64,000 nucleotides of DNA from Ephemerocybe angulata (GCA_013368325.1 JAACJK010000061.1:1-64000), one strand, 5' to 3'. Positions 21,120 through 33,966 are shown, counted from the first letter of the stretch. Notes: generated from the letters alone by a model not told the origin. Made by a program: numbers and translations.

Positions 21120-24100
21120 CGCTCGGAGCTACTCCTTGGAAGACGTGGTTTGAGTATTAGTTGAATCGATACTGGCCTCAGTTTGTGATGGAATGAGGGA
21201 GATTCGATTTTCTACATTTACCCTAACTTTGGTGGCTGTGTTAGCTGAACGGATCAGTATCCCGGAATGGTGATCTGAGGCGGTGAGCATGGTTCGTCCG
21301 CAGTCAACACAGTCCTTTCCCTAACCACCACCACCAACTCGGAGTATCCACCTTCCTGCAAGAGGCGAGAATAGCGCGTAAGTCCGGTTTACAGGCATAT
21401 GTAAGACCAACTGACGACCTTGTATAAGGTCAAGCAGTCTGTGAGCACCTAGCACCTATGTTTCTTCCACACCTCATCTGCTATTCGATGCTCACAGTTT
21501 TGACGCAGACCCACTTGAAGTCATCGTGTCCGTGTATACCTCGAAAGGGGGAGGAAATGACCAGAAGAAGGTATATTCTCTAGTGGCCGGTTCATACTCT
21601 GTAGCTCCCTTTCACGCCTGACAGGGAATCGATGGACTGGAAGCTATACAAAGTGGTGCGCAATGCGCTTTACCGTTTTCATCAGGGTGGAACCTCACCT
21701 CATTTGCGTAGACTTGCTCTGGTGATGTCGAGGAGGTCTACCAAAATGTACAAGGCATACCCCAAGTCCATCGAGAACTCGGTGAGGCAGAGATCTGAAG
21801 TACTATGATAATTGGTGATGTGCCCGTTACTCGTTCTCTTCAGGGCTTACAGTTGGCCTCATTGAAGCAATTTCGAGGGCTATCTACCACTCAGGCGGGC
21901 TCTGGGGACGTCAATCAAACTCAGGTCGTCAGATCCACCCACCTCCAGGACGGCGAGAATTTGTTGGACTGGGAATCCAGAATCCGACAATCAGGGGCGC
22001 GTATCGTGGTTGTGGTTCGAGGACTGGGGTTCATCTCGCGGTTCCGCCGTCGTATGCAACGACTTCAGAGTTTACGGTGCGTCCGTTTCCCTGTGCTGTG
22101 GCCAATTACTGAACAGCATTTCAATCACAGCCTACAGGCCTCGGGAGCGACGGTTAGCCCAAGCCACCATGCAGGCTATGGCGCAGTTGGAGGAGCGTCG
22201 GGAGGGGCCGAGAGCGGGAGGACGAGGGATTTGTTAGGCACGTGGGCTGGCTCACCTCCGCTGCCCTCCACACGAAGACAAGAATGGCCTCGAGAATCGC
22301 TATCAGCTCCCTGAGAGCAACAGGTGGGCCCCGACAACCTCCTCAACAGCGCCTTGATGCTGACCACAACGAGCAGATGAGTCACCGCCTCGATGACTTC
22401 GGATCTCCGGGCGTACGTACGTGTGATCGCTGTGCGCGCCTCGACATCCCTATTGACGACGTTTCCATTGCAGTCGCTCCATGGTCACCTTCACCCTACC
22501 AGGGCAGAAGGCTGCTAAGGCTCATCAACAAGGTACCCCCAGCCCAGCCTCATCGCCAAGACTGCTACTCTCCTCCTCGCAACTGGCGTCGCCGCCGCCA
22601 CGAAGTCCCAGATTTGTGCATCGTCAACGAGGAGTCCGTCGTCCTCGTCGCCTCCACCATTGTCTTCACCTACGTCGCCAAAGCGAGTTGGTTCGGCGTT
22701 GACGTTTGACGGACACCTCAACAAGATTCAGAACATCCTCAGCGGCTCGCACACCGACGCCATCAAGCAGCGCATTGCCAAAATCAGTGCGTTACCACTG
22801 GCCTCTTCTCCCTGCGAAGGTGTGTTCCAACTGTGACTTCAAATGGCAAGCAAACTCCTCATCGCTTGTTCGCAGGCAAGTACTGCTCGTAGCTGCATCT
22901 GTCTGCAATCTGGGTGTTTCTGATGGGCTCCGCCGAAGGGCATTGTACAATCTGACCGACTCGGGTATCATAGTAAGTACCCCTGCATTGTTAAAGGCTG
23001 TCAGGTATTGAAAATAGATGCAGGAAGCAGTTCTGGATAGACAAAAATTAGACAGTGACAGGCAGCCCTGGCCGTCGACCCGTGGAATATGTGCTATATG
23101 AAGTACTGTAGGACGCTCCCACCCTTGTAATTATCAATAACCTTTCCGGTTCAAATTGCTTGTCATGCCGGGGGTTCCAAGAGTATCAACCAAACTCAAA
23201 AAGTCCATAACCCAAATGATACTTACCCACCTACCAGGCGGTCGATACAAACCCTGGAGGCGTTGCATCTTAAAGCCGGGGACATTCTTCGCCTTCAGGC
23301 TTCAGTCGCACTTGACGTAACAGTCTTGAAGTCCTTCATTCCGTCCTGCCCATTTCAGCGTATGAAAGAGCTCATATTTGGACATGCAATATACAGTCAA
23401 CACCACCCCAACCCATACACTTTGGTGGGGCCAGAACGCGATGGGTTATCACAGGTTACAGAAGGGGTCTGGATATTCGATGACCACCAATGAGGGTGTG
23501 TATGGGTTAAGGCGTTGCCGACTGCGGTCAATATTTCCTACATCACTGACCTAGTGCTAGTGGCGGTGGTGGTGGTAGAACGTCAGGCAACATGGGACCG
23601 GAGCTAACGCCCAGCAGAAATGGCTTCAACTAATGGGGGAACTTCGAGGCGATACATGGAAGGCCGCGCCACTTGCCACGGTACGAAACAGAGAAAACAG
23701 AGCTGGACAAGTATCCCGGTGATATGACTCTGATTGACAACTTGGTCCAATCTGTGTTCGACTTACACTTTGAGTATTTAAGTTAGCTTCAGGAAATTCA
23801 AGGATGGGTTTGAGCGGTACCAAGATTACATAGTGGGGCAAGTATGATTCCAGCTACTTGCAACTATAGGCTCAGTGCCGTCACCGACACCTGGCCTGGG
23901 CTCAAGAGAGTGCAAGCTCAACTCTTTTGTTGTTTGGTATCACTGCCAGAACTATCAGACTGGTGGACCTGATAGAAAAAGATAGACCTGGTAGAAAAAG
24001 ATAGACCTGGTAGATATGTCACATTCTCCCATGAATCTATCGTATGGAAGCAGCTTCGGACGGTTTTGGGTGATGAGATCAGAGAACTTCATGAACGGCG

Positions 24101-24450
24101 CCTAAAAGTTGCCGGCGGAAGGATGGGGTCGTCCGGTCGTCAATTAACAACCATTGCATGTTGTATTCTTGGATAAAGAGTATAGCTATGTACTACTCGT
24201 ATGTTACCCGAGAGCGAGGGGGCCGCCATTTTCAAAAACACAGTATTGTCCGTATTTCGCTAAACGCTCCAACAATTGAACAGGAATGTTGTAATACGGG
24301 ATAAAACGCCCCGCCTACAACGGGCGAATCGTAACTACTTACATTCTGTCGAGAATGGATCACCACCCAAATATGGCGCTCAGCCAGTTGGATCGCCAAT
24401 TCTATACACCGCCTACAGGAACCTGTGTGCCCGACGGCAAGGGTTTCAGG
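21120..24450. other. Unresolved, probably decayed coding sequence
   Basis: No intact gene found in 3.3 kb. From about 21805 to 22800 both the composition and several stretches look protein-coding on the plus strand (YRPRERRLAQATMQAMAQLE around 22130; LTFDGHLNKIQNILSGSHTD around 22700), but the frames change without convincing splice sites and I recognise no family. From 23000 to 24450 only short random-looking frames are seen, plus a short direct repeat (about 19 bp, GACCTGGTAGAAAAAGATA, roughly 2.5 copies) at 23966-24015. Confidence 0.4.
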
Positions 24451-24723
24451 AGCCGAGTGTAACATTGGCCCAGCGTTCCAACTTGTAGACCGGTGTTGGC
24501 TCGCCCAGCCTTCCATAGACCGGTGTTGGCTCGCCCAGCCTTCCATAGACCGGTGTTGGCTCGCCCAGCCTTCCATAGACCGGTGTTGGCTCGCCCACCG
24601 TTCTATAGACCGGTGTTGGCTCGCCCACCGTTCTATAGACCGGTGTTGGCTCGCCCACCGTTCCATAGACCGGTGTTGGCCCAGCGTTCCAACTTGAATG
24701 CTGGGCCAGTGTTACACTCAGCC
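24451..24723. repeat. 30-bp minisatellite flanked by inverted and direct repeats
   Basis: Six full 30-bp units run from 24491 to 24670, each starting CGGTGTTGGCTCGCCCA and ending TAGAC, with a seventh partial unit at 24671. The first three carry CAGCCTTCCATA and the last three CACCGTTCTATA or CACCGTTCCATA, so two sub-types are grouped. The 19-bp block GGCCCAGCGTTCCAACTTG flanks the array on both sides (24467-24485 and 24679-24697). The outer 23 bp (24451-24474) is an imperfect inverted match of 24700-24722. Open frames across it on both strands simply translate the repeat into 10-residue periods and are not evidence for a gene. Confidence 0.92.
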
Positions 24724-26391
24724 TCGAAATTGCATGCTCATAGAATCACGCCTGCCGCAGAATCCGGTGTCAACCGGTGTGTGTGTATTTTCCAAGGTCG
24801 GTGTTAACATCATAATACTTGAATGATACAATCTTGATATCGGTAGGTAGGTCGGTATGAAAGGTGTTGTGGTCCCACTCCCGAACTACCTCACATCATG
24901 AGACTGATGATGAGGTAGCAGTAAACCTAACCCATCCCACCTGCGGGACAAACAGAAAACCACGTTTCAAAGTCCCTATTCTAACTGAACTCACTGCGAG
25001 GGTGATTATGGCGGCAAGGCTATTGGAATCAGCATCAGAGTCCCTTGTAACATTACTTAGATCCGGTGGAGGCGAGGAGGTCGAGTAAAAGCCGGTGCTA
25101 CAACTTCGAAACCGTGAATTGCCGACTCTTTTGCCTTGCTTGCCCTCAACAATCCCTTTGAATATGTATCCTGTCGCAATGAAGATGGTAGAACGTGCAA
25201 GCTGCACACGCTGAGGATGAAGATATTCCTAAAAAGCGGTTTGACACAGAAGACAGCCGACATGGCGAAGCGACGTCTATTGGTTTGAGGGAACAATGAG
25301 AACGGGAGTGGGAGAGGTAGAGTGAACGTTTTTGTGGGGCCCTGCGACTTCACGTGCGCAAGTCGTTCCCTATCCTCAATTCAAATTGTGACTACAGATA
25401 TTATAGCGAAACACTGCAATTACTGCCAGCGACTGTCATGGCTGATAAGGGAAGAGCAGTCCTGGATCTAGGGGGAGAGATCTGGTATTGTTGATCATCG
25501 GCTGATGGGTTTGTTCAGGCTTTATATAACAATATCACTGACTCGCGATTTCAGTGATGTTCATTAAAAGCTTTCGCTGGTAGGCATCATCGGCACTAGA
25601 AGTTGGCTAGTTGAGGTTCTTCTACACCTTGCGGCTGATCTCATTCAAATTCTGAATTATGCTTTGCGGCCGTTTCCTTATCAGAAGATTGGTGCATCTC
25701 TGTTGTCTCTTATCTCTTCTGACAAGATGTCCTTATCTGACTCCGTCTCAGTCCCAATTCTGCAAATGTTCTACCACTTTGGGTAGATAAAGAGTTGTGG
25801 AGGTCACAAAGGCTGATACAGGGCAGTATACATCCAACTTCGACACCTCCCGCGCCCTCCTTGACCATGGCGGTGTCGCCGCGGCGAGCGGGACATTGTT
25901 CCGTCAACGCGTTTGATCCGCGAGAAGCCTCGAAAAGAGCGCCCAACAGGGGTCCGACGGGCTCGTTCGGGTTCCTCGTTCCTTTGGAAAGCCCCAGTTA
26001 CAACCCAGTTATCGAAGGTACTCAGGTGGGTGTGAACCAAAGGTACTTATAACGCTTTCTACTCGTCAAGGTCCGGATCTACGGAGTCAGTCAGGTGCTT
26101 GTATAATTCAGCAATTCATTGAATTCGTCATCACCAAGAAAGCTTAAAATGCTATGATCATCGTTCAAATCTGAACCTCTCGCATTGAAGTCATCCCCAC
26201 GGGTTGAGAAGTGCCACATAGCGTAGTAGAAGGGGAATACCTTCAACAGTTGGACTGAGGTTCTCAACTAGGTGCGTCCAGGACAAATAGCCCCTGTTTT
26301 CGGCCAGTTGACCATCGTATTCCATGCTGACAGTTGACACCGCTCCCGGAACTCGTCCTGTGGTCAAAGAGACTCGGACGACGATATAACT
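24724..26391. other. Intergenic, no gene recognised
   Basis: 1.7 kb without a recognisable coding frame, RNA or repeat. Open frames around 24.9-25.35 kb and 25.8-26.05 kb overlap on both strands and lack motifs. The right end is the 5' flank of the HPP gene. Confidence 0.45.
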
Positions 26392-27326
26392 ATGTCAGGA
26401 CCACAGTCAGTTCTCCACCATCTCCCCACATGGGCAAGCAGATGGCTTGGATACCGCCAACGTCGAGCAGGGCCAACGCTACCCCCACCTCACGGGCTAT
26501 CGAAAGTACTCTCACTCACTGGGCCGCAGCCGCAATCCGTGGTTTGGATCTGGTCCTGGATTGGCGCATTCAGTGGACTAGCGGTCATTCAAGCCGTCTT
26601 TCGGCAGGCCCATTACTTTGTGAACAAGGGCGTAACGCCAATAGTGCCAAGCTACGTGAGTCATATGTTCTTCATCCTCCCACCGCGCCTGATCTGAGGA
26701 CCATGTGAATACACAGGGCGCTACAGCAGTACTCATTTACGGAGTAATCGACAGTCCTCTCGCTCAACCTCGCAACGTCTTCTTCGGTCATTTCATTGGC
26801 GCCCTAATAGGTGTCTGTGTCGCGAAGCTCTTCGAACACCTACCTACAGAAGCGAGGTACAACGAGCTCGCATGGCTCGCAGTGTCTATCTCATGCGCGT
26901 CTACAATTGTCCTCATGCAAATCACAAAAACCGTTCATCCACCCGCAGGTGCGTCTTTCCCAGCCCACCAATCGCGATTGTGTTACTGAGGTTTGGAAAC
27001 TTGAAGGCGCAACTGCGATCATTCCCATCCTCGACAAGAGCCTTCAACATGCCTTGGGCTGGTACTTCATCCCCGTGGTCCTGCTATCCTCCGTCCTTTC
27101 ACTCGCTGTGGCGCTCCTCACCAACAACATTCAGAGGCGCTACCCAATATACTGGGTCTCCCCGCCAGCCCCGGTCCTTCCAGTTGATGCTTCTGGGAGT
27201 GCAAACCAAGGGCTAGCAGAGAAAAATCCTCTCGAAATTTCGACAAGAGAGAGGACTCACAGTGGGGGTTCGACTCCAGGGCAGGCGACGGGCGCGGCCA
27301 CGCCAGTGAGGGTGGGCGTCCCCTAA
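26392..27326 (+). CDS. HPP-family integral membrane protein
   Basis: Exons are 26392-26655, 26717-26948 and 27007-27326, with GTGAGT and GTGCGT donors, giving 271 residues. The N-terminus has the LPTWASRWLGYR block (about 11-22). Hydrophobic segments follow: WIWSWIGAFSGLAVIQAVF, GATAVLIYGVIDSPLAQPRN (89-108), FFGHFIGALIGVCVAKLF and LAVSISCASTIVLMQITK. The family-defining HPPAG motif is at 162-166 and spans the second splice junction. A last transmembrane helix (WYFIPVVLLSSVLSLAVAL) precedes a polar cytosolic tail. HPP proteins are multi-pass membrane proteins; some bacterial and plant members carry nitrite or related anions, but the substrate in fungi is not established. An ATG further upstream in frame is not obvious, and the chosen start fits the family's N-terminus. 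Confidence 0.87.
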
Positions 27327-27552
27327 TCACAAACACGATTAGGACGAGGCTCTACACTTAATTTGATCGAAGTTGTTTGCGATTAATATGACTGGGTCTA
27401 CCTCAGTGGGATTAAGGAGGGGAAAGCCGTTCTTGTCCTTCCAACCGCAAAATTAGGGTGGTGAGGCAACCCAGGGAAGGAGGTTGGGTCGAGGTCGGCC
27501 ATAGATTCTTGGGACCCTGCGTCGTATTGCTGCGTAATAGCCACAACGTCAG

Positions 27553-27623
27553 TCCGGTATGGTGTAACGGCTAACATTACCGCCTTTCACGCGGTAGCTC
27601 GGGGTTCGATTCCCCGTACCGGA
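27553..27623 (+). tRNA. tRNA-Glu (anticodon UUC)
   Basis: A 71-nt cloverleaf. The acceptor stem TCCGGTA pairs with TACCGGA, the anticodon arm is ACCGC-CTTTCAC-GCGGT with anticodon TTC, and the T arm is CGGGG-TTCGATT-CCCCG. There is no intron and CCA is not encoded, as expected for a nuclear gene. The sequence closely resembles eukaryotic tRNA-Glu. Confidence 0.96.
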
Positions 27624-27629
27624 ATTGAC

Positions 27630-27634
27630 TTTTT
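27630..27634 (+). terminator. Pol III terminator of tRNA-Glu
   Basis: A TTTTT run begins seven bases after the tRNA 3' end, the usual RNA polymerase III stop. Confidence 0.8.
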
Positions 27635-28253
27635 GCACTCCTCTCCCTTCAGGCTTCAGCAACCTTTCACTGAGTCTGTTCACTCATCAGGTCCACCGTC
27701 CTCTAAAGAGATAATTTTTGCCTTCGAAGCTGCTCCAATGTCCGATGGGAATCACTCTCCGTACGTATAACAGAGATTTAATTCAAGGCGTTTACCCAAC
27801 CAATTCGCGCCAAAGCTCAGCCTCCCCTGACAAAAGCGTGAGCTTGAGGACCGTAGACTCTGGTGTGGGGACAGCTTTATTGGATTTCCAGGGAGAGGGG
27901 TAGATTTTCTTCCACGGACCACGGCCGGTGGGACAGTGAATGCAATACGTCAATGACCATTTCAAGAGTACCAGTCACATCGTATATATTCACAGCCTGG
28001 TCGTGACTCGTTTCCTATTTTAGCCCAATATCAACAAGCTATAGCCTATAGAGACACAGCCATAATCAGTGTTAGGGAGAGAACGAGGATAAGGTTAGCA
28101 GTTTGCCATGCTCAGCATGTTCAGGCTTCAGCTGCACCGTTCCATTCATAAGTCAGGGATCGGATCTAAAACGAGAGAGAGAGTTCTTTAAACTTTCCAA
28201 GCCAAATGCCATCGCATTCCTTTATATCCAAGATAAGATGCGCGCAGCTGTGA
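27635..28253. other. Intergenic between tRNA-Glu and the TCF25 3' end
   Basis: No coding frame or RNA recognised. The right part is probably the 3' UTR of the minus-strand TCF25 gene. Confidence 0.4.
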
Positions 28254-31235
28254 TCAATCAACACCAGTATCGTCCAACAGCTCCCCTTCCTCCTCCGACG
28301 AAGACTCTTCCTCCGCAGGAGCCCGTCCCCAGAACCTCCCCAAAATATTCCTAATGACTCTCGGCATGGGCTTAACAGTGGGTACTCCAATCAGTATCAT
28401 CCTCACACAGATGAAAAAAGAGAAGAAACCCACCGAAATATCCTCCTCATCTTCCTCATCCTCATCAATCATTTCCTCCTCCTCTCCATGACCCTCCTCA
28501 TCACTCCAATCGCCCCCACCCTCCTCCGCACCAGGTCCATCATTTCCTCCAGCCCCCCAGGGGCCCCCGACTCCGACGGGAACAGGACCAGCGGGGTTGA
28601 GATCCTCGATATCCAGACCTCCAGGCATCCCCATCCCGCCCGCAAACGCCCCCGCATCCATTCCCCCAGCAGCAGGCCCGCCCATAGCCTGCGCCATCAT
28701 CATATCATCCAGCACATCCGGCGGAAGCTGCGCAATCGCTTGAGCGAACTGCAGTATCCCACCCGGGAAACGCTCGACAAAGTTCGGATTGTCGTTGAAG
28801 AATCCCTAAAATGCGCAAACAAAAGACACGGTCAGTCAGAGTACTGAATATCCGGATATCCTATCCAGAGGAATGCAATAGGGTAGGGAGCACGTACTTG
28901 AAGCTGTTGCCTAAAGTTCGCATCGGGTATCATCTGCGCCAACCTCCTCTCATCCACCTCCCGCTCCCTCCTCGTCCTCGCCCTCGTCGTAAACGAAAGC
29001 AAATCATCCACGCCCTTAAAGTACTCATCACCATACAAATTCACAGCCGTAGGCGGGGGGAGCGGGTCGCACGTCAGCCCCCGCGCACGCTCCAAGTTGA
29101 TGTCAATGAAAGGGAAGAGATTCTTGTGCGTCGTCTCCAAAACGACAAGGTGTCGGTATACGGAGTACCGTGGCTCGAGGCGGTCGTAGAGTGCCAGGAA
29201 CTCTTTCCGGCGGCTGGTGATTGGGAGGCGGGATGGGAGGGTGGAGAAAGTGGATGTGACGGTCTCGAGGAACCAGTCGCTGTGTTCTTTCCAGAGGACG
29301 TGCGATTTCTGTGCGTAGAGATGGGAGAGGAGGTGGGCGGTGGAGTGGGCAGGTTTGAGGCCACTATGCAATCGTGATGTTAGGTTATAGGTTCTGGATT
29401 GAGAGACGGCAGTGCACGTACATGGCGCCCGTCTCGATCTTGAAGTCGGGATGTGAACGGATAGATGCGGGGATGGAAACGTCCAGTTTATCAGCGAGAA
29501 GAGGAACAACATATGGGAAGTCGTTTAGCGCCTCTCGCAGGGCTGCGGTACTCTTTGAGTGATCCTATGAGGTGCCATTAGACCAAGAACGAATTCATAC
29601 GATATCAGCCATACCGATTTCTCTGAAAGTTCAGCAACCCGCAAGGCAAGCGCACGGGCATACGTCCATCCAGGGAGAAGAGAAGGGTTGATCCTCCCCG
29701 GATCGCCTTTCTTGCCGTTGAAGAGATCAAATACATCAATGAGCCACTGGTGCATGCCAGACTTGATAGCCAGGAAGTCCAAGTGAAGCAGTGAGCCATG
29801 CGGGTCGCTCCATGGATCGAGAGAGTATAGAAGTTTGGCGAATTCGAACGAGGTTCTGACACAGCCTCGTCGTAGTAGGTCCCTGCAAGTCGTCAGTGTC
29901 GGAAGATTTAACGGAAGGAAGGAGCACATACGCGACTTGACGATGCACAGCGAGGTAGAAAGGGCGATTCTCCACATAGTCAAAGTCCAGGCGGTTCGAG
30001 CCACTCGTGAAGTTGAACGCCCCAACGAAGGCACGTTCGTACGTGAACAGGGCGCGGTCGACAAAATCAAACGCTTGTGCATATTCTGATCGGGGTTCAT
30101 CAGCGATAGATCTTAGACAAGAGAATCTGCACGCACCTTCACGGTGTCGATACACCTCGGATACCTGCAGAAGCGTGTCCCCGTGCCAAGGGGACTTTCC
30201 GAGAAGATCCCAAAAGCCCTGCGGATCTGACGGTTGTATTAGCTATCCACCTCCCAGAAAATATTCCCTACTCACCTCCCGAAAGCACGGTGCCCATGAA
30301 GACCTTTGTCAAGCTCTTATACCGCTTACTATACTCGACGGTCCACCACCTCTCCTGCGGCATGGGCTCCCAGCCGTGGCTCTTCAGCTTCGCCTCGACC
30401 TCCTCGTCGCTCAGCGCCCTGATCGACAGCCCCTCGCGACCCTTGGCGGACCACCAGGTTGGCTGGGGACGCGTGAGCTGCGATCGCACAGCAGGGGCTT
30501 TGCGACGCGAGGGCCCAGCTTGAGAGCCGCTATCCTTGTTGGCTGTGACGACCTTGGAGCCGAAGAACTTGCGCATCTCTGCCTCGCTATCTAGGTGCTG
30601 CACCGACACGGAGAGAAGGTCCGCGAATGTCTGGCCTGTGACGGTAACCTGGGCCATGCTTTGTGATTTCCCGTATCTATCATCATCGGTTAGTATGTCT
30701 CTTCTGGATAGAGGTGTTATACGCACTTGAGAGAGAGTTCTGCGAGCGCTTGATCTAGCTCATCGTTCGCCGCTTTCTTCTCCTTTGCTTTTGCCTTCTT
30801 AAGCGCCTTCTTCGAGGCTGCCGGGGTGGGAGTGGCCTTTGGCGTATGTGAGGGTGGGGGTGTTTCTACAACAGCAGGTTTTGGAGATTCCGTAGTTGTT
30901 ACTTTCTTCTTCTTCTTCTTTGACTTTCTCTTGTTGAGCGAACGTGTCGGGATACTCGAGAATACACACACCTTGCGAGATTTACTGGGTTTCGTCTGGT
31001 CAATATCCTCTTCTTCGCTCTCTTCCTCGTTTCCGGCCATAAGCTACCACCCATGTTCAGTTCGCAATAGGTTCTTGCAGTTGATCTTACTCACTGCAGC
31101 AAATCCTCCCGGCGCTTTTGGTGCTGGAATGGGCTCTGGTTCGACCTCGCTGTCGCTGGCTACCTGCTCGGGATTTCCGAGAGCTTCGAGCTCCTCGAGC
31201 TCTCTTTGCTGCCTCTTGTTCAGTCTCGGAGGCAT
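28254..31235 (-). CDS. RQC1: TCF25/Rqc1-family ribosome quality control protein
   Basis: I splice ten exons on the minus strand: 31235-31095, 31043-30727, 30676-30276, 30226-30137, 30085-29932, 29882-29615, 29564-29422, 29363-28898, 28805-28434 and 28370-28254. All junctions keep the frame and give about 775 residues, close to the family size. It starts MPPRLNKRQQRELEELEALG, then has an acidic stretch, a Lys-run (RKSKKKKKK) and an ELDQALAELSLK segment. The conserved TCF25 core includes QHLDSEAEMRKFFGSKV, ERWWTVEYSKRYKSLTKVF, EYAQAFDFVDRALFTYERAF and LDFDYVENRPFYLAVHRQVA. The tail is acidic. In yeast Rqc1 works with Ltn1 and Rqc2 on stalled 60S subunits, promoting K48-linked ubiquitination of the nascent chain. 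A 42-nt stretch at about 30.94 kb inside exon 2 might be an extra intron. Confidence 0.9.
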
Positions 31236-31433
31236 GGTAGATGGTGGTGGTACAAGGTCAAGTGAAATATTATGAGCGCGAATCAGAATTCGGAAGCCAA
31301 ACCGATCTAGGGTTAACCACGTGCGAATAGGGGCTTCGAGATAGGGTGTAAATTGAAAGCTGTTCATAAGGTGGTGTATAGTCAGTCATTAAAGTATAGT
31401 ATGTAGTAGCTATGTGCGTATATAAGGAGCCTT

Positions 31434-33199
31434 TCAAGTTAGATTTCTTGTTCTTTCAGTCATCTCTCCGAGAACAGATTGCTCATGATATCCTCCGGGA
31501 TACCCCTTCCATCGCTTCGTCGACAAAACCTCCTTCACAGTCTCCTTCAACCATCCCACATGCTCCTCCCGGCACCTCTCTATCGTCACTTTCCCGATAG
31601 GATACCCCTTCGTCATTCTCTCCTCGCAAAGGAGGGCGACCATAGATCCATCCGCCGCGAGTGCATCGTCCTCCGACTTCGGAAAGTCATCTGGATCGCC
31701 CGAGGCGGGGTAGTGAAGCACTTCAATACCCTCCAACAAAGGACACGAGATGCCATCCGTATTCATTCCGAGCACATGGCCAAGACGATGCACCATGGCC
31801 GGGTCCCTCATGTCCTCCGAGACTGAGATTCTTCTTAAAGCCGGTAACGCGTTGAAGAGGACCTGCAGATCCTCAATGGATGGGTGGTGTTCGTGAGTGA
31901 TCAAAGAGAACTCCTCCACAGATCCCAAGGCACTGGTCTCCAAGAGATCTGTGAAGCCGATGTTGCTGGTGTATGTGACCGTGTCTGGGGTGAGCATGAA
32001 GCAGTGGCCCCGCCCTCCGTTGACGGCGCGGCCTGGAGTGACCAACCTGAGCTTGCGAATGGTGCGTGGAGTCGAGGCGAAATCGAGGCGACCTATGCTT
32101 AGCAGCCTATCCAATGAGATGGACCACTCGAAGTCCATGGTGTTGACCGATACATATCGCGAGGCCGTGTCAAATATCCGGATACAGGCGAGGAAGAATA
32201 GTGTGGCATCATCTGCGAACGTCCCCGTGCACCGGAGAGCAAGGCTCTGTAGGTGAGGTAGGTGGACAGGATTTTGAGCGAATTCGGGGCTGTCACTAAA
32301 TCGTCCATACTGGGTGCCGCTGAGCGTCAAGGCCAGTTCTTCGAGGAGGGGAGAAGAAGCCAGGACTGGCAGGAACTCGTTGAATCCTTTATGGGGGCCT
32401 GGGGAATTTTGATCATCTGCGTTCTGATTGAGCAGAACTAATGACCTGAGGTTCGCGATTTGCAGGCCTTGAGGCAAGGCATAGGTGGAGAGTTTGACCC
32501 GTTCGAGCGACCGCATGGATGAGAGGCCGATGACAGGGAGGAAATCATGGCGATAGTACTTGTACTCAATGATCTCTATGCGCTTGAGCAGAGGAGTGTC
32601 CCATTGGGTGGTTGACAAGAGTGGGTTGTCGTCGAGTTCCTCGAGGTCATCCGAGCAGATGTGGAGGTGCTCCAGGCGGTGAAAATGCTCCTTCACGGGT
32701 TTGAAGGCGTCATTTCCATGATACCCCACCAGGTACAGGGTCAGTGGAAGGTTTCCAGAAAGGATGAGGGATCTGACGGCAACTGGGTCGGATGGGTGTC
32801 GGATGTGTATGTGGTTCCAAAGGTTCGGGGTGGAGAAGACGACATGGCGCCATTGTCGGCAAGCATGGGCCGCCGCATACAGGGTTTTGGTCTTCTCTAC
32901 TGATGCGTTGAGAATATCCGATGCGTCCTCCATGAGCTGGAGTGCATCAAGGTAGAGGAATATTTGTGCCAGAACTTCAGCTGCGAGGTGGTTTACTTGT
33001 TGCTCGGCGTTCTTCAACGTCCTGATGTGACATCCCGCCAAAACGATATCGCCTTCTACGTGGTTTAGCTGTACAGAATGTCAGATACGAGGCCTGGGTC
33101 GTTGGGGGTACTCACATCTGTATTGTTATGGAGATCTAGTAGGGAATTACTTAGATCCTTGGCGAGAGCCGGAAATTCGATGTCCGTGACCAAAGCCAT
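31434..33199 (-). CDS. F-box protein (572 aa)
   Basis: Two exons: 33199-33116 and 33068-31434 (GTGAGT..CAG intron). The N-terminus reads MALVTDIEFPALAKDLSNSL. The F-box-like segment at about residues 45-105 (VNHLAAEVLAQIFLYLDALQ ... HACRQWRHVVFSTPNLWNHI) is typical of Agaricomycete F-box proteins. The remainder is a divergent Leu-rich region with repeated hydrophobic strands. Such proteins recruit substrates to SCF ubiquitin ligases through Skp1; the substrate is unknown. It lies 199 bp from the TCF25 start on the same strand. Confidence 0.85.
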
Positions 33200-33717
33200 A
33201 GTACTTAGCGCTACGGTATACTGCAACAAATTAAGTTGTGTTAAAACATGGAACAGTTAATGTAGCTCACATCGTACCCTCGTACGAGTTGGGACAGTGG
33301 CCTATTCAAACTGCCAAATGCTTGACGGTTGTGGTCTAACCACGGTGCTGCGTGTTACTGCGCGCCTAACAGCACTTCAGCGGAATGACCGTGAACCCCG
33401 ACTGTGCCGCTGAGACTAGAGAGGAACATCTGCGAAGTCGTATTTTGGAGAGTCCTCATTGTCGAAAGGAAAGCCGAGAATGTTGTTGTGCAACGTGCGA
33501 CAGCGATCAATAGCTGATGAACGTCGTTGAACTCATACCACCATCATAGGATGCCGGCTGCGCTGCAGCCTGCAGAATACGATTGTTTCTACTTTCAACG
33601 ACTGCGGCCCGCAACTTCGCAGCACCTCTCAGCCTGTCGCCATGAATGACCCGTTGAACATGGACCATCAAACCCTTCTCTCGACAACCACCATCTTCAC
33701 GGAAATAACTTTACAGT
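33200..33717. other. Divergent promoter interval between two F-box genes
   Basis: About 520 bp between the minus-strand F-box gene and the possible 5' exon of the plus-strand F-box gene. It must hold both promoters. I see no clear TATA element or repeat. Confidence 0.4.
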
Positions 33718-33966
33718 ATGGCCCAGGAGAGTGCTGCAGGGGACCTAGTGCAGCTAGCTGATGCACTCTTGGAAAAGGTTCAAGCCTTGACGAGGGTTGA
33801 GGAAACAGCACGGTCGGTGCCCTTTGCTATCCCTCAACTAGTGGCGGGTGCTGAATAGCTGGTGTTGCAGTGGTCGTAATGCAGCGCTCAACCTTATCGA
33901 TGTGCGCAAAATCTGGTGCTCTAACTAAGCATCCGTTAACTCTGAATGTATGTGTATTAGGTTCGC

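Noticed and set aside
24232..24697. Open frames on both strands giving 10-residue repeat proteins
   Set aside because: They are only translations of the 30-bp repeat, whose length is a multiple of three. No start context or other coding evidence exists.
24491..24700. Regularly spaced repeats resembling a CRISPR array
   Set aside because: The 30-bp units are directly adjacent without unique spacers, and all other content is eukaryotic. It is a minisatellite.
28371..28433. Reading the last TCF25 intron as coding (hydrophobic GFFSFFICVRMILIGV)
   Set aside because: The 63-nt stretch has GT..AG borders and a multiple-of-three length, so the frame stays open. A membrane helix inside the acidic tail does not fit the family.
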